64,000 bases of DNA from Candidatus Bathyarchaeota archaeon (GTDB taxonomy: Archaea > Thermoproteota > Bathyarchaeia > TCS64): the NCBI GenBank assembly GCA_026014875.1, contig JAOZHO010000035.1:1-64000 (forward strand). The letters are read 5' to 3'. How positions within the stretch are numbered: position 1 is the stretch's first letter; each line of letters starts with the position of its first letter. Under the pieces are notes generated by a model. That model searched no databases and had not been told where the DNA came from. It saw only the letters and a list, made by a program, of their open reading frames with translations. A program made the position numbers and the translations under genes. Below are positions 24,990 through 31,395 of this stretch, in pieces.

Positions 24990-25045
24990 CTCCTAGCGCG
25001 TATGTGTGGGGTATAATTTTATCCCCTCCCAAGGGATATATATCC

Positions 25046-25336
25046 ATGGCAGGAGCCAATGCCCATCAGAATGTATCAGATCAGGTTTACGAGGTTCTTC
25101 TCAATAAGACCAAGACTGAGCTCCTCGTCCAGCGCAGCGATTACTACCTCAACAAGTTAAAGGGCAAAAAGTACCTCCTCATCGAGAACGACGAGAAACC
25201 AGAAAAACCCAAAGCAAGGTTCCTCATCCAATCCATCAACGAGGAAACAGGCTCCATCCGTGAGGACATATATGGCCAGACCGTCAACGGGATTTACCTG
25301 AGGATAGAACTCAAGCTCAGGCAGAAGACAAGATAA
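25046..25336 (+). CDS. hypothetical protein, 96 residues
   Basis: Not recognised. ATG 25046 follows a TATA-like GGGATATATATCC by only a few bases, and the frame is also open upstream inside copy B's 3' end. The product is charged, with VSDQVYEVLLNKTKTELLVQRSDYYLNKLKGKKYLLIEN, likely alpha then beta. It ends in a beta-rich stretch (GIYLRIELKLRQKTR). It has no Cys, no membrane segment and no signal peptide. It may form a unit with the preceding winged-helix-like gene. Confidence 0.5.
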   Translation: MAGANAHQNVSDQVYEVLLNKTKTELLVQRSDYYLNKLKGKKYLLIENDEKPEKPKARFLIQSINEETGSIREDIYGQTVNGIYLRIELKLRQKTR

Positions 25337-25356
25337 TTAAGTCATATCCTTGAGCT

Positions 25357-25368
25357 CGCGTTGATTCA
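25357..25368 (+). repeat. 12-bp intergenic word CGCGTTGATTCA, copy 3
   Basis: Exact match to 18515-18526. It directly abuts the 22-bp repeat at 25369. Confidence 0.5.
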
Positions 25369-25560
25369 GAGTTGACAAAGAACCCCGAACCCCACCGTTC
25401 AAGCAATTCAGTAGCTATTCAGTAGCTAAACAGTACCAAACACAACACAAAAACAACCAGAAAAACCCTCAAAACAACGAAACAACCCCCAAAAAACACC
25501 CCAAACAACCCCCCAACAAAGAAAAAAAATAAACACCCCCCGCCCCCACACAAACTCGAC
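25369..25560 (+). repeat. dispersed repeat (copy 2) and A/C-only tract upstream of the rhomboid gene
   Basis: 25369-25390 matches 259-280 in 21 of 22 bases. It continues into CCCACC, AGCAATTC, CAGTAGCTA and AGTACCAAAC, which match the head of the hflX tract at 784-830 in order. CAGTAGCT itself occurs twice here. From about 25430 the + strand is nearly only A and C. The tract ends about 40 bases before the rhomboid start. It may be a mobile or recombining noncoding element, or a leader. Confidence 0.55.
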
Positions 25561-25600
25561 GCATCCCTTAAACCAAAGTCAAGCCACATAGGAACAAGCA

Positions 25601-26275
25601 ATGGCCAAGGGAAAAGAGAGGAAGCCGAGGCCCATCATCACCTACGCCCTCATCGCCGCCATGGCTCTCATCCACCTCTACCTCACCCTCATACCCCCGG
25701 AGGAGACCCTCCTATTCTACCAGACATACTCCCTCTTCCCCGCGCGGCTCTTCGACGGTATCTACATCGACACCCTCCTCACCCACGTCTTCCTCCACGG
25801 AAACTGGGTCCACCTCATCGTCAACTGCGCCTCCCTCCTAGGCGCCGGAGTCATCGTGGAGACCGACCTCGGCCACCTCAAGTTCCTCGGAGCCTTCATA
25901 ACATCCGGAACGATAGCCGGGCTATCCCACAGCCTGCTCAACCCCCCCTCCACAGTCCCCATCATAGGAGCCTCAGGAGCCATCTTCGGCGTCATCGCCG
26001 TCCTCTTCCTCCTCATGCCCTTCAAAATAACCTACGCCCTCATCATACCCCTCCCCTCCGTGGCGGTAGGCCTCATACTGAGCATCATCGAGCTCTACTC
26101 CCTATACACCCCCACAGACCTCACCATCGCCCACGACGCCCACATCGCCGGCTTCGCCTTCGGCTGCATATACGCCTTCACAGTGGACAAGAAACGAGCC
26201 CTGAAGGGACTAGTCGTGGCCCTCATCGTCCTGGCCGTGATGTACTACATCGGCGTAGCCTACGGCGTCATCTGA
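25601..26275 (+). CDS. rhomboid-family intramembrane serine protease
   Basis: A 224-residue integral membrane protein with about six transmembrane segments. The rhomboid signatures are HVFLHGNWVHLIVNCASLL, the catalytic serine in GASGAIFGV, and the catalytic histidine in AHDAHIAGFAFG. It cleaves membrane-anchored substrates within the bilayer; its target here is unknown. It starts with ATG 25601 after the A/C tract. The 3' end overlaps the convergent HAD gene by eight bases. Confidence 0.9.
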   Translation: MAKGKERKPRPIITYALIAAMALIHLYLTLIPPEETLLFYQTYSLFPARLFDGIYIDTLLTHVFLHGNWVHLIVNCASLLGAGVIVETDLGHLKFLGAFITSGTIAGLSHSLLNPPSTVPIIGASGAIFGVIAVLFLLMPFKITYALIIPLPSVAVGLILSIIELYSLYTPTDLTIAHDAHIAGFAFGCIYAFTVDKKRALKGLVVALIVLAVMYYIGVAYGVI

Positions 26276-26735
26276 ACTCGTTCAGCTTCTCGACGACCAC
26301 GGGAAGCTCCCAAAGGCCCCCGATGATCTCAAAGACACCGAGTCCCTCGATAACCTTCTCCGCCACAAACTCGAAATCTGATGTCGCCACTCCCATGGCG
26401 ATCCCCCGGCTCCTGATCCAGTCGAGAGTTTCGACGCAGCCAGGCATCAGGCTACAATGTTCGATTCCCTTGAGCTCGCACTCCTCGACCGCTGCGTAGA
26501 CGCTCTTCTGGATGTCCATCACCGTCTCATCGTCCATGGTGCGAACATTCTCGTCTCTCACGAGGTTCATCAGGTTGAATAGATTCCTTTCTCCGAGCTC
26601 CTCAATCAGCTCAGGAGGGCAGCCGCACTCCAGGTATGCCCCTTTAGCCTGATGGTACGCGTGCTTCCAATTTACGAACCCTCCTAGATTGGCGAGGGTC
26701 CCATCCATATCGAATACAATGCCTTTAACCTTCAA
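26268..26735 (-). CDS. HAD-family hydrolase, truncated at the C-terminus
   Basis: A 155-residue protein with HAD motif I FDMDGTLA (nucleophile Asp) and a motif II-like VATSD. It then ends as GLWELPVVVEKLNEFR. Motif III (Lys) and motif IV (GD..D), which follow in the ~220-residue members, are missing. The truncation point is the convergent junction with the rhomboid gene. It may be non-functional, or a minimal HAD variant. It is not clearly linked to the neighbouring S27ae operon. Confidence 0.7.
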   Translation of the reverse strand: MKVKGIVFDMDGTLANLGGFVNWKHAYHQAKGAYLECGCPPELIEELGERNLFNLMNLVRDENVRTMDDETVMDIQKSVYAAVEECELKGIEHCSLMPGCVETLDWIRSRGIAMGVATSDFEFVAEKVIEGLGVFEIIGGLWELPVVVEKLNEFR

Positions 26736-26808
26736 TGAGGACCCCCGAGGCGTGGATGGCCCACACTAGTGGGTTGCATGATATAAACGGGCTTACGGGT
26801 GAAGCCCC

Positions 26809-26973
26809 TTACTTTTCCTGCGTCTTGAAGATGGTGAATCCACAGTGGCCGCATGCCATCCTGTTGCCATGGTCCGCCATGAAGTATCCCTTGCCGCACC
26901 TGCTGCAGAAGGGTCTCTTCCTCTCGATTTTCCCGTCCTTGATCTCGTACATCTCGTGGGTGTTCTTAGGCAT
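26809..26973 (-). CDS. rps27ae: ribosomal protein S27ae (eS31)
   Basis: A 54-residue zinc protein of the 30S subunit, equivalent to the ribosomal part of eukaryotic ubiquitin-S27a. The four cysteines are visible as CSRC and CGHC. The start MPKNTHEMYEIKDGKIERKR is typical. Its ATG overlaps the end of S24e, its usual archaeal partner. Confidence 0.94.
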   Translation of the reverse strand: MPKNTHEMYEIKDGKIERKRPFCSRCGKGYFMADHGNRMACGHCGFTIFKTQEK

Positions 26974-27319
26974 CCTGCTTCTCAGACTCCTGTTCTTCGG
27001 CCTCAGGCTTCTCAGCCTCTTGCTCCTCAGCCTCGATTACTTTCTCGGGCTTTTGGTTTCTCTGGATAATGTAATCGGGCTCAACTACGAGAGCTTTCGC
27101 CGGATCGTTGTAGACATGGGCCAAGCCTATCGTGGTGTGGGTCCCTGTCTTTGTCTCGATGCTCCTGACCCAGACGTTATCGAGCTCTACCTTCAGCAAA
27201 ACCGCCAGGTCTCTCCGGACCTGGGCTCTGCTAGGCGTCGACTGCTCCTTGATCTCGAATGTGATCTCCCTCCTACCCAGGAGGGGGTTGTCCTTCGTGG
27301 ACGTTAAATCGGTTTTCAG
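26966..27319 (-). CDS. rps24e: ribosomal protein S24e (eS24) with acidic tail, apparent CTG start
   Basis: About 117 residues. The core includes TKDNPLLGRREITFEI, STPSRAQVRRDLAVLLKVELDNVWVRSI and the THTTIGLAHVYND block. The last ~25 residues are Glu/Ala/Lys-rich and outside the family core. No ATG, GTG or TTG occurs in frame before codon ~41, which would remove a third of the protein. CTG at 27319 lies nine bases after GGAGG (27333-27329). An ATT two codons earlier is the alternative. The start region overlaps the stop of the CoA-kinase gene, so translation is probably coupled. Confidence 0.9.
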   Translation of the reverse strand: MKTDLTSTKDNPLLGRREITFEIKEQSTPSRAQVRRDLAVLLKVELDNVWVRSIETKTGTHTTIGLAHVYNDPAKALVVEPDYIIQRNQKPEKVIEAEEQEAEKPEAEEQESEKQDA

Positions 27320-27320
27320 C

Positions 27321-27851
27321 TCAATGTTCCTCCATGCGGGATAAGAAGTCCTCCGCCCACCCCTTCATCTTCTCCGTCACCTCGACGACGACCATCCCCT
27401 CCCGGGGTTGCCCATACACGATCAGTGATCCGATGGGGGTCAACGAGATGAGAGGCAGTACCAGGAGATCCTCCTCACCTTCAACGATTACAGATGCCCT
27501 GCTTTTAAGGATTACCGCTTCCTCTAGGGCATTCCATGCGCCGGGTTCAACTGTACCAGCTTGATTAAAGACAGCGATTCTCCGTCGTTCCCCCAAGTCC
27601 ACGGGGGGAACCTCGGACCGCATAACCCTGTTGTCAACGACGACGAGATCAGGTTCGAGCCCAGCGTCGAGAACGTTCTTGCTAGTGAAGTCACCCACCA
27701 CTGCAAAGTATGGCGGTTTTTTTTGTGTCAAAACCCTTCTCAGGAGGTTCACCGTCTCGCTTGGGGGTCCAGTAAGGAGTTTCCCGAGGGGCTTCTTCAG
27801 CTCGGCTCTCATGGAATCTGGGAGATTGAGGGTTTTCATCTCGAGGCTCAC
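27321..27851 (-). CDS. GTP-dependent dephospho-CoA kinase (DUF359)
   Basis: A 176-residue archaeal enzyme catalysing the last step of coenzyme A synthesis with GTP. The family signatures are FAVVGDFTSKNVL, PDLVVVDNRVMR, the acidic VEGEEDLLVLPLI, and SLIVYGQPREGMVVVEV. It lies between spt4 and rps24e, its conserved archaeal position, with 13 bases to spt4. Confidence 0.92.
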   Translation of the reverse strand: MSLEMKTLNLPDSMRAELKKPLGKLLTGPPSETVNLLRRVLTQKKPPYFAVVGDFTSKNVLDAGLEPDLVVVDNRVMRSEVPPVDLGERRRIAVFNQAGTVEPGAWNALEEAVILKSRASVIVEGEEDLLVLPLISLTPIGSLIVYGQPREGMVVVEVTEKMKGWAEDFLSRMEEH

Positions 27852-27864
27852 CGACCTTCCGGTA

Positions 27865-28047
27865 CTACCTGATTTTAAGGGCGTAACGGCCAGCCTCTTT
27901 TATACCCATCTTCTGGGCTAGCTGGGAGCCTTCCGGATCCACCACAACCAAGAGGCCAGAATAGTCGTCGCTGAGGTCGGTGCCCTTGCAGATGGGGCAC
28001 GACGGGTCCTCGGTTATGATCTTGCAGACCTTGCATGCACGGCTCAA
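27865..28047 (-). CDS. spt4: transcription elongation factor Spt4 (RpoE2)
   Basis: A 60-residue zinc protein that pairs with Spt5 and RNA polymerase. The zinc site is ACKVCKII and CPICKG. The core DLSDDYSGLLVVVDPEGSQLAQKMGI is diagnostic. The start is a TTG at 28047 that overlaps the rpo7 stop, giving MSRACKVC. A longer frame exists but lies inside rpo7. Confidence 0.93.
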   Translation of the reverse strand: MSRACKVCKIITEDPSCPICKGTDLSDDYSGLLVVVDPEGSQLAQKMGIKEAGRYALKIR

Positions 28048-28622
28048 GACTCTACTACCTCTTTCTGCTGGGGCTGGGAATCTTTGCTCTCCTTCTCGAT
28101 CCACTCCAGCTTTCCGAGGAATGGCTGGCGAGCAGTCACCCCGATCTTCCCGGAGCTCCTGCCCCGGGGAAACGAGACCGCTACGATCCTTACCCTGAAC
28201 AAGTCACCACGCTGGATTGTACGGCCGCTCTCCCTCCCGAGGAGGACCCCCTGCTTTTCGTCGTATGAGATAAAGTCGTCCATGAGCTGGGAGACGTGGA
28301 GGAGCGCGTCGACTGGGCCGATCCTCAGAAACGTCCCAAAGTCCGCCACCTCGACAACCTCGCCCTCCATCACTTCCTGGAGCTCGGGGAAGAACGTCAG
28401 GATCGAGAATGTCACCGGGTGATGGGTCCCCCCGTCTCCCGGGATAATCCTCCCAACGGGGTTCACCGTTAGATTGACGACACTGATCACGTAGCCCAGT
28501 TCCTCATCCACGAGGCCCTCGTACTTTTCCCTCAACTCCTCATAGGCCGCGTCCTCGAGGGGCTGCCCGAACCTTGTGGGGTCTATGCGGATGGTGTCAT
28601 TCATGGTGATCTTGTTGAACAT
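28044..28622 (-). CDS. rpo7: RNA polymerase subunit Rpo7 (RpoE')
   Basis: A 192-residue stalk subunit of archaeal RNA polymerase. The N-terminal tip domain (NDTIRIDPTRFGQPLEDAAYEEL) and the S1/OB domain (GEVVEVADFGTFLRIGPVDALLHVSQLMDDFI) are clear. It is first of the rpo7-spt4-CoA kinase-S24e-S27ae operon. The last ~15 residues are charged (ESKDSQPQQKE). Confidence 0.95.
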   Translation of the reverse strand: MFNKITMNDTIRIDPTRFGQPLEDAAYEELREKYEGLVDEELGYVISVVNLTVNPVGRIIPGDGGTHHPVTFSILTFFPELQEVMEGEVVEVADFGTFLRIGPVDALLHVSQLMDDFISYDEKQGVLLGRESGRTIQRGDLFRVRIVAVSFPRGRSSGKIGVTARQPFLGKLEWIEKESKDSQPQQKEVVES

Positions 28623-28680
28623 GAGCAGATTCGCCTCTCTAAACCTTGATCCTCGGATAAAAGTGTTTGCGAAACTTGAA

Positions 28681-29403
28681 TTAGATCTCTATGAGGGTCT
28701 CGAAGCTGTATTTGCTTATGCAGTCCTTCAGGTACTCGTTCCATTCGTCCCCCACGGTTACCAGCACGTAGATCCCTGCGATGTCAGCCCGCTGGTTAAC
28801 CACCATGTCCACCAGTGCTTTCACGGTCTCCCCCGTCCTGACCACATCATCGATGATCAGAATGCTGTCCCTCTTCCTGATGGAGTGCTTGGGAATATAC
28901 AGGCTCTGCCTGATCGCCGAGCCCTTGGGGATATAAGTCTCCTCGATGAAGTCGTTTATCCCCACCTCCTTGGTGCCCTTGGCGATGAGGAGGTTCACCT
29001 CGAGGAGATTCGCGACGAGGGTGGAAACAGGGATACCATCGACGGCAGCGGTGAGGACTTTGGTGACCCTCCGCCCGGCGAACTTTTCGAGGGCGTAGTT
29101 GGACATGATCTTGAGCCAGGTGATCTCGGTGACGAGGGGTGTGTTGTCGAAGTAGCCGTCCTCGTCGAAGTTGATTCTCTTCTTGAGCTCTTCCCGGATG
29201 TCGGTGATCTCCATGAGCTTGTCATAGAGGCCTTGGGCCCTGCTATAGCTGGGGAGGACGTGGCCGCGCATGTATCTGCTCAGGATCGGTGGGCTGAGGC
29301 CTAGGAGATCGGAGAGCTCCTGGTATGTGTGGGTTTCAGCAGCAACTTTGAGTAGATCCGTGATCATCATCCGGTATTTGAGCTCTCTCACCCTTGTCTC
29401 CAA
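28681..29403 (-). CDS. gfcR: GfcR-like regulator (HTH plus phosphoribosyltransferase fold)
   Basis: A 240-residue protein. Residues about 20-50 are a Cro/XRE-like HTH (TYQELSDLLGLSPPILSRYMRG). Residues about 90-240 are a type I PRTase fold with the PRPP loop IDDVVRTGETV (ILIIDDVVRTGETV). This build matches GfcR, an archaeal regulator of sugar metabolism genes (as in haloarchaea), where the PRTase domain senses a metabolite. Symbol assignment is by domain build, not by regulon evidence. A 58-base gap separates it from rpo7. Confidence 0.82.
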   Translation of the reverse strand: METRVRELKYRMMITDLLKVAAETHTYQELSDLLGLSPPILSRYMRGHVLPSYSRAQGLYDKLMEITDIREELKKRINFDEDGYFDNTPLVTEITWLKIMSNYALEKFAGRRVTKVLTAAVDGIPVSTLVANLLEVNLLIAKGTKEVGINDFIEETYIPKGSAIRQSLYIPKHSIRKRDSILIIDDVVRTGETVKALVDMVVNQRADIAGIYVLVTVGDEWNEYLKDCISKYSFETLIEI

Positions 29404-29436
29404 TTCGTCATCTCCGCATTGCCGGCCTATAACGAG

Positions 29437-29527
29437 CGGGCCTGAGGGGAGTTGAACCCCTGACCACCGGATCTCTTCGACCGAAGTCTTAAAAGTCCGA
29501 TGCTCTGCCTTGCTGAGCTACAGGCCC
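29437..29527 (-). tRNA. tRNA-Lys(UUU), one intron
   Basis: The 7-bp acceptor (GGGCCTG with CAGGCCC), D arm (GCTC/GAGC), T arm and loop CTTTTAA with anticodon TTT are all present. A 17-base intron sits after position 37 (29473-29489). The junction is a textbook bulge-helix-bulge: CTTT pairs with GAAG, the 3-base bulges are TA^A and AG^A, and the inner helix is GAC-TTCG-GTC. CCA is not encoded. Confidence 0.95.
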
Positions 29528-29776
29528 ATAGGCCGCACGTCGTTTACCCTTTCTCGTTAACATCGTATTTATCGTTTTTGGAATTTGTAATGTTTGGTTA
29601 ATATTTCTCCTTTAATTTACTCTTGAAGGGCGATTCTTGTCACATTTCGAGTCAACAAAGTTCTCATAACTAAAACAGGAATCTGCTGGAAAATTAACGT
29701 CGTTTCTGAAAAAGCTTAAATCAGCGGATGATTTTATCGAGTGTGCTTTGCGGTTGGACTAATCAGGCGGCCGTGG

Positions 29777-29793
29777 ACGCTTCGGCGGCGGAT
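29777..29793 (+). other. non-canonical tRNA intron at position 10/11
   Basis: 17 bases within tRNA-Gly. The central helix CCGT/GCGG, bulges GG^A and AT^T, and inner hairpin CGC-TTCG-GCG give bulge-helix-bulge geometry. The outer helix is weak (two pairs), as in relaxed junctions. Confidence 0.7.
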
Positions 29794-29821
29794 TCCAGCC
29801 TGGTATGACTTCAGCCCCCCA

Positions 29822-29837
29822 TGGTATCCTCGGGGAG
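29822..29837 (+). other. canonical tRNA intron at position 37/38
   Basis: 16 bases within tRNA-Gly. The anticodon stem is the outer helix, the central helix is CCCC/GGGG, and the bulges are CA^T and AG^A. The inner helix is short. Confidence 0.72.
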
Positions 29838-29937
29838 AGCTGAAAACCCGGGTTCGAATCCCGGCGGCCGCACCATTTTTGATAACTCACACGTGGTTTT
29901 CCATTATATCCACTACTAGAACTGAACCTACAAATGC

Positions 29938-30341
29938 TATGGTATGCGTTGCTGTCGCCTCGATGATAGTGGGGTTCTGGGTGGCCTCAGCCGTTTATCG
30001 ACGGGTGTAAAGAGAAAGAGCATTGCATCGATGATGGTTGTCGGATTCTTACTGGGAAGCCTATTCCGGGTGATCGTGGTGTCTGTCTTTAACTATCTGG
30101 TTTTTGCTGTATATCACACCGTATTGCGTGGATTTCATTGCCCCCCTTCTGACATCCATCGGATTACCGACCGAGACGACCCTGAATGTCGTCACCTGGA
30201 GCCTCCTGTTCACTGCCGTGTATAACGTGATCCCCTCAGCTATCTCGGTGTTTCCAGCCTACCTCCTGACGAAAGCGTCTCTCGAAAGGGTACCAGGCAT
30301 CATCGGCGGTGTATGGATTCGCGAGTTTCTCGTCGGCTGAG
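29938..30341 (+). pseudogene. frameshifted membrane-protein gene between tRNAs
   Basis: Three frames hold consecutive pieces of one hydrophobic protein: VCVAVASMIVGFWVASAVYRR, then SMMVVGFLLGSLFRVIVVSVFNYLVF, then YCVDFIAPLLTSIGLPTE with NVVTWSLLFTAVYNVIPSAISVFPAYLL. The helices resemble a small transporter component (an ECF S-component-like pattern), but identification is not firm. At least two frame breaks make it non-functional. It fills most of the 29876-30416 gap. Confidence 0.55.
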
Positions 30342-30416
30342 CTTCACAGTAACTTTGAGCATATTCCAGATGAACTGTTTAAGTCAATTGCGAGGAAGCA
30401 GGCTGCGGGCACAAAG

Positions 30417-30503
30417 TGGCGCCGGGAGAGGGATTCGAACCCTCGCGACCTTGCGGTCACAGACTTAGCAGGCCTGCTCCTTACCAGGCTAGGAAACCCC
30501 GGC
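30417..30503 (-). tRNA. tRNA-Ser(GCU)
   Basis: An 84-base type II tRNA plus encoded CCA. It has acceptor GCCGGGG, anticodon stem CAGGC/GTCTG with loop CTGCTAA, a long variable arm (GACC-GCAA-GGTC) and T arm GAGGG-TTCGAAT-CCCTC. The anticodon is GCT. No intron. Confidence 0.95.
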
Positions 30504-30760
30504 TTCATCACACACCCTAAATTCGAGTGCCTAGTCTATTAGCAATCAGCCTAACGGTTTTAAGGCTTTCCCAGAGATCCAGGCGGATTCATGCCTCCAG
30601 AAGTTAAGAATTTTTCCACGAGACCTGCCTTTCTGTTCGGTCGATGTAAAGTATGATTTAGTCATTAGGGCAATAATATATAATTAAATTATCGTAGATT
30701 TCGAATCTATAAATTTAATATAATATAAAATATCTTACAGACCTAATCCAAGGTGACCCA

Positions 30761-30910
30761 TTGTTGGAACTTAAAAAAGAGATCAAACAACTGCTCGAAG
30801 TTGAAGAAGTGATCAGGATATTACGGCAAAAAAAAGAGAACGAATTGAGAAAACAACTTTTAAAGAGCGAGTTTAAGACGAATCGATGCAAAGTTGACTC
30901 AAAGTTCTAG
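30761..30910 (+). CDS. hypothetical small coiled-coil protein (49 residues)
   Basis: TTG 30761 (or TTG 30764) follows AGGTGA by about five bases and an AT-rich promoter-like block at 30710-30730. The product is almost a single charged helix (LELKKEIKQLLEVEEVIRIL, then RQKKENELRKQLLKSEFK). There are no homologues that I recognise. It is downstream of tRNA-Ser on the opposite strand. Existence rests on promoter, Shine-Dalgarno and helix periodicity. Confidence 0.4.
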   Translation: MLELKKEIKQLLEVEEVIRILRQKKENELRKQLLKSEFKTNRCKVDSKF

Positions 30911-31005
30911 TCTCTTAAATGCGACTTTCATTGGCTGATTATTATTTCGACTAGCGAGAAATGTTCAGTAATAATCGTTATAACAAAATCTCCGTATGAT
31001 GATTC

Positions 31006-31060
31006 GAAGCGCGGGTTGAATTTCCTTTGACCTAATAGCCCCTTCGGTGATTCGCGCTTC
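31006..31060. repeat. 8-bp perfect inverted repeat
   Basis: GAAGCGCG (31006-31013) and CGCGCTTC (31053-31060) enclose 39 bases. It lies inside the 485-base intergenic stretch 30911-31395, which otherwise shows only an AT-rich promoter region near 31310-31390 ahead of the M20 peptidase. Confidence 0.4.
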
Positions 31061-31395
31061 ACCCATTCTAATTGAACCTGATGCGCGTCAATGATTTGTG
31101 GAATTATTGATCAATCGTGGGCAAAATCAAGTAAACGGCCTCAGGATCAATGCCTTGATAGGCGCTATCAAATGCTGATGCTCTCTATTCTTCGAGTTCC
31201 TATCTGTGACCTATCAAACGAACGAAAAGAATTATAACCTTCAAACAAAAGTAATATTGCCTCCGCATAAAGATGGGCCCCTCGCGGGATTATCTTTTCC
31301 TCCCTTGCGGGGGCATATTCAATATAATATTCCAGCGCGTTTCATTAAACTTAAATTGGATTGAATCTGAATCCGAGACTAAAGAGGAGTAAGTA

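Larger units (their letters stand above)
29767..29875 (+). tRNA. tRNA-Gly(CCC), two introns, CCA encoded
   Basis: The acceptor GCGGCCG/CGGCCGC, T arm CCGGG-TTCGAAT-CCCGG and encoded CCA are clear. The D arm is normal (GTC..AGCCTGGTAT..GAC) only if 29777-29793 is removed. The anticodon stem TCAGC/GCTGA closes only if 29822-29837 is removed. The mature tRNA would be 73 nt with loop C-C-CCC-A-A, so the anticodon is CCC (Gly). Position 33 is C instead of the near-universal U. A selenocysteine reading from the TCA upstream was considered and does not fold. Confidence 0.8.

Noticed and set aside
29767-29875. Selenocysteine tRNA reading of the tRNA at 29767 (TCA preceded by CT)
   Set aside because: The required long acceptor and D stems do not form, whereas the Gly reading with two introns gives every standard helix.
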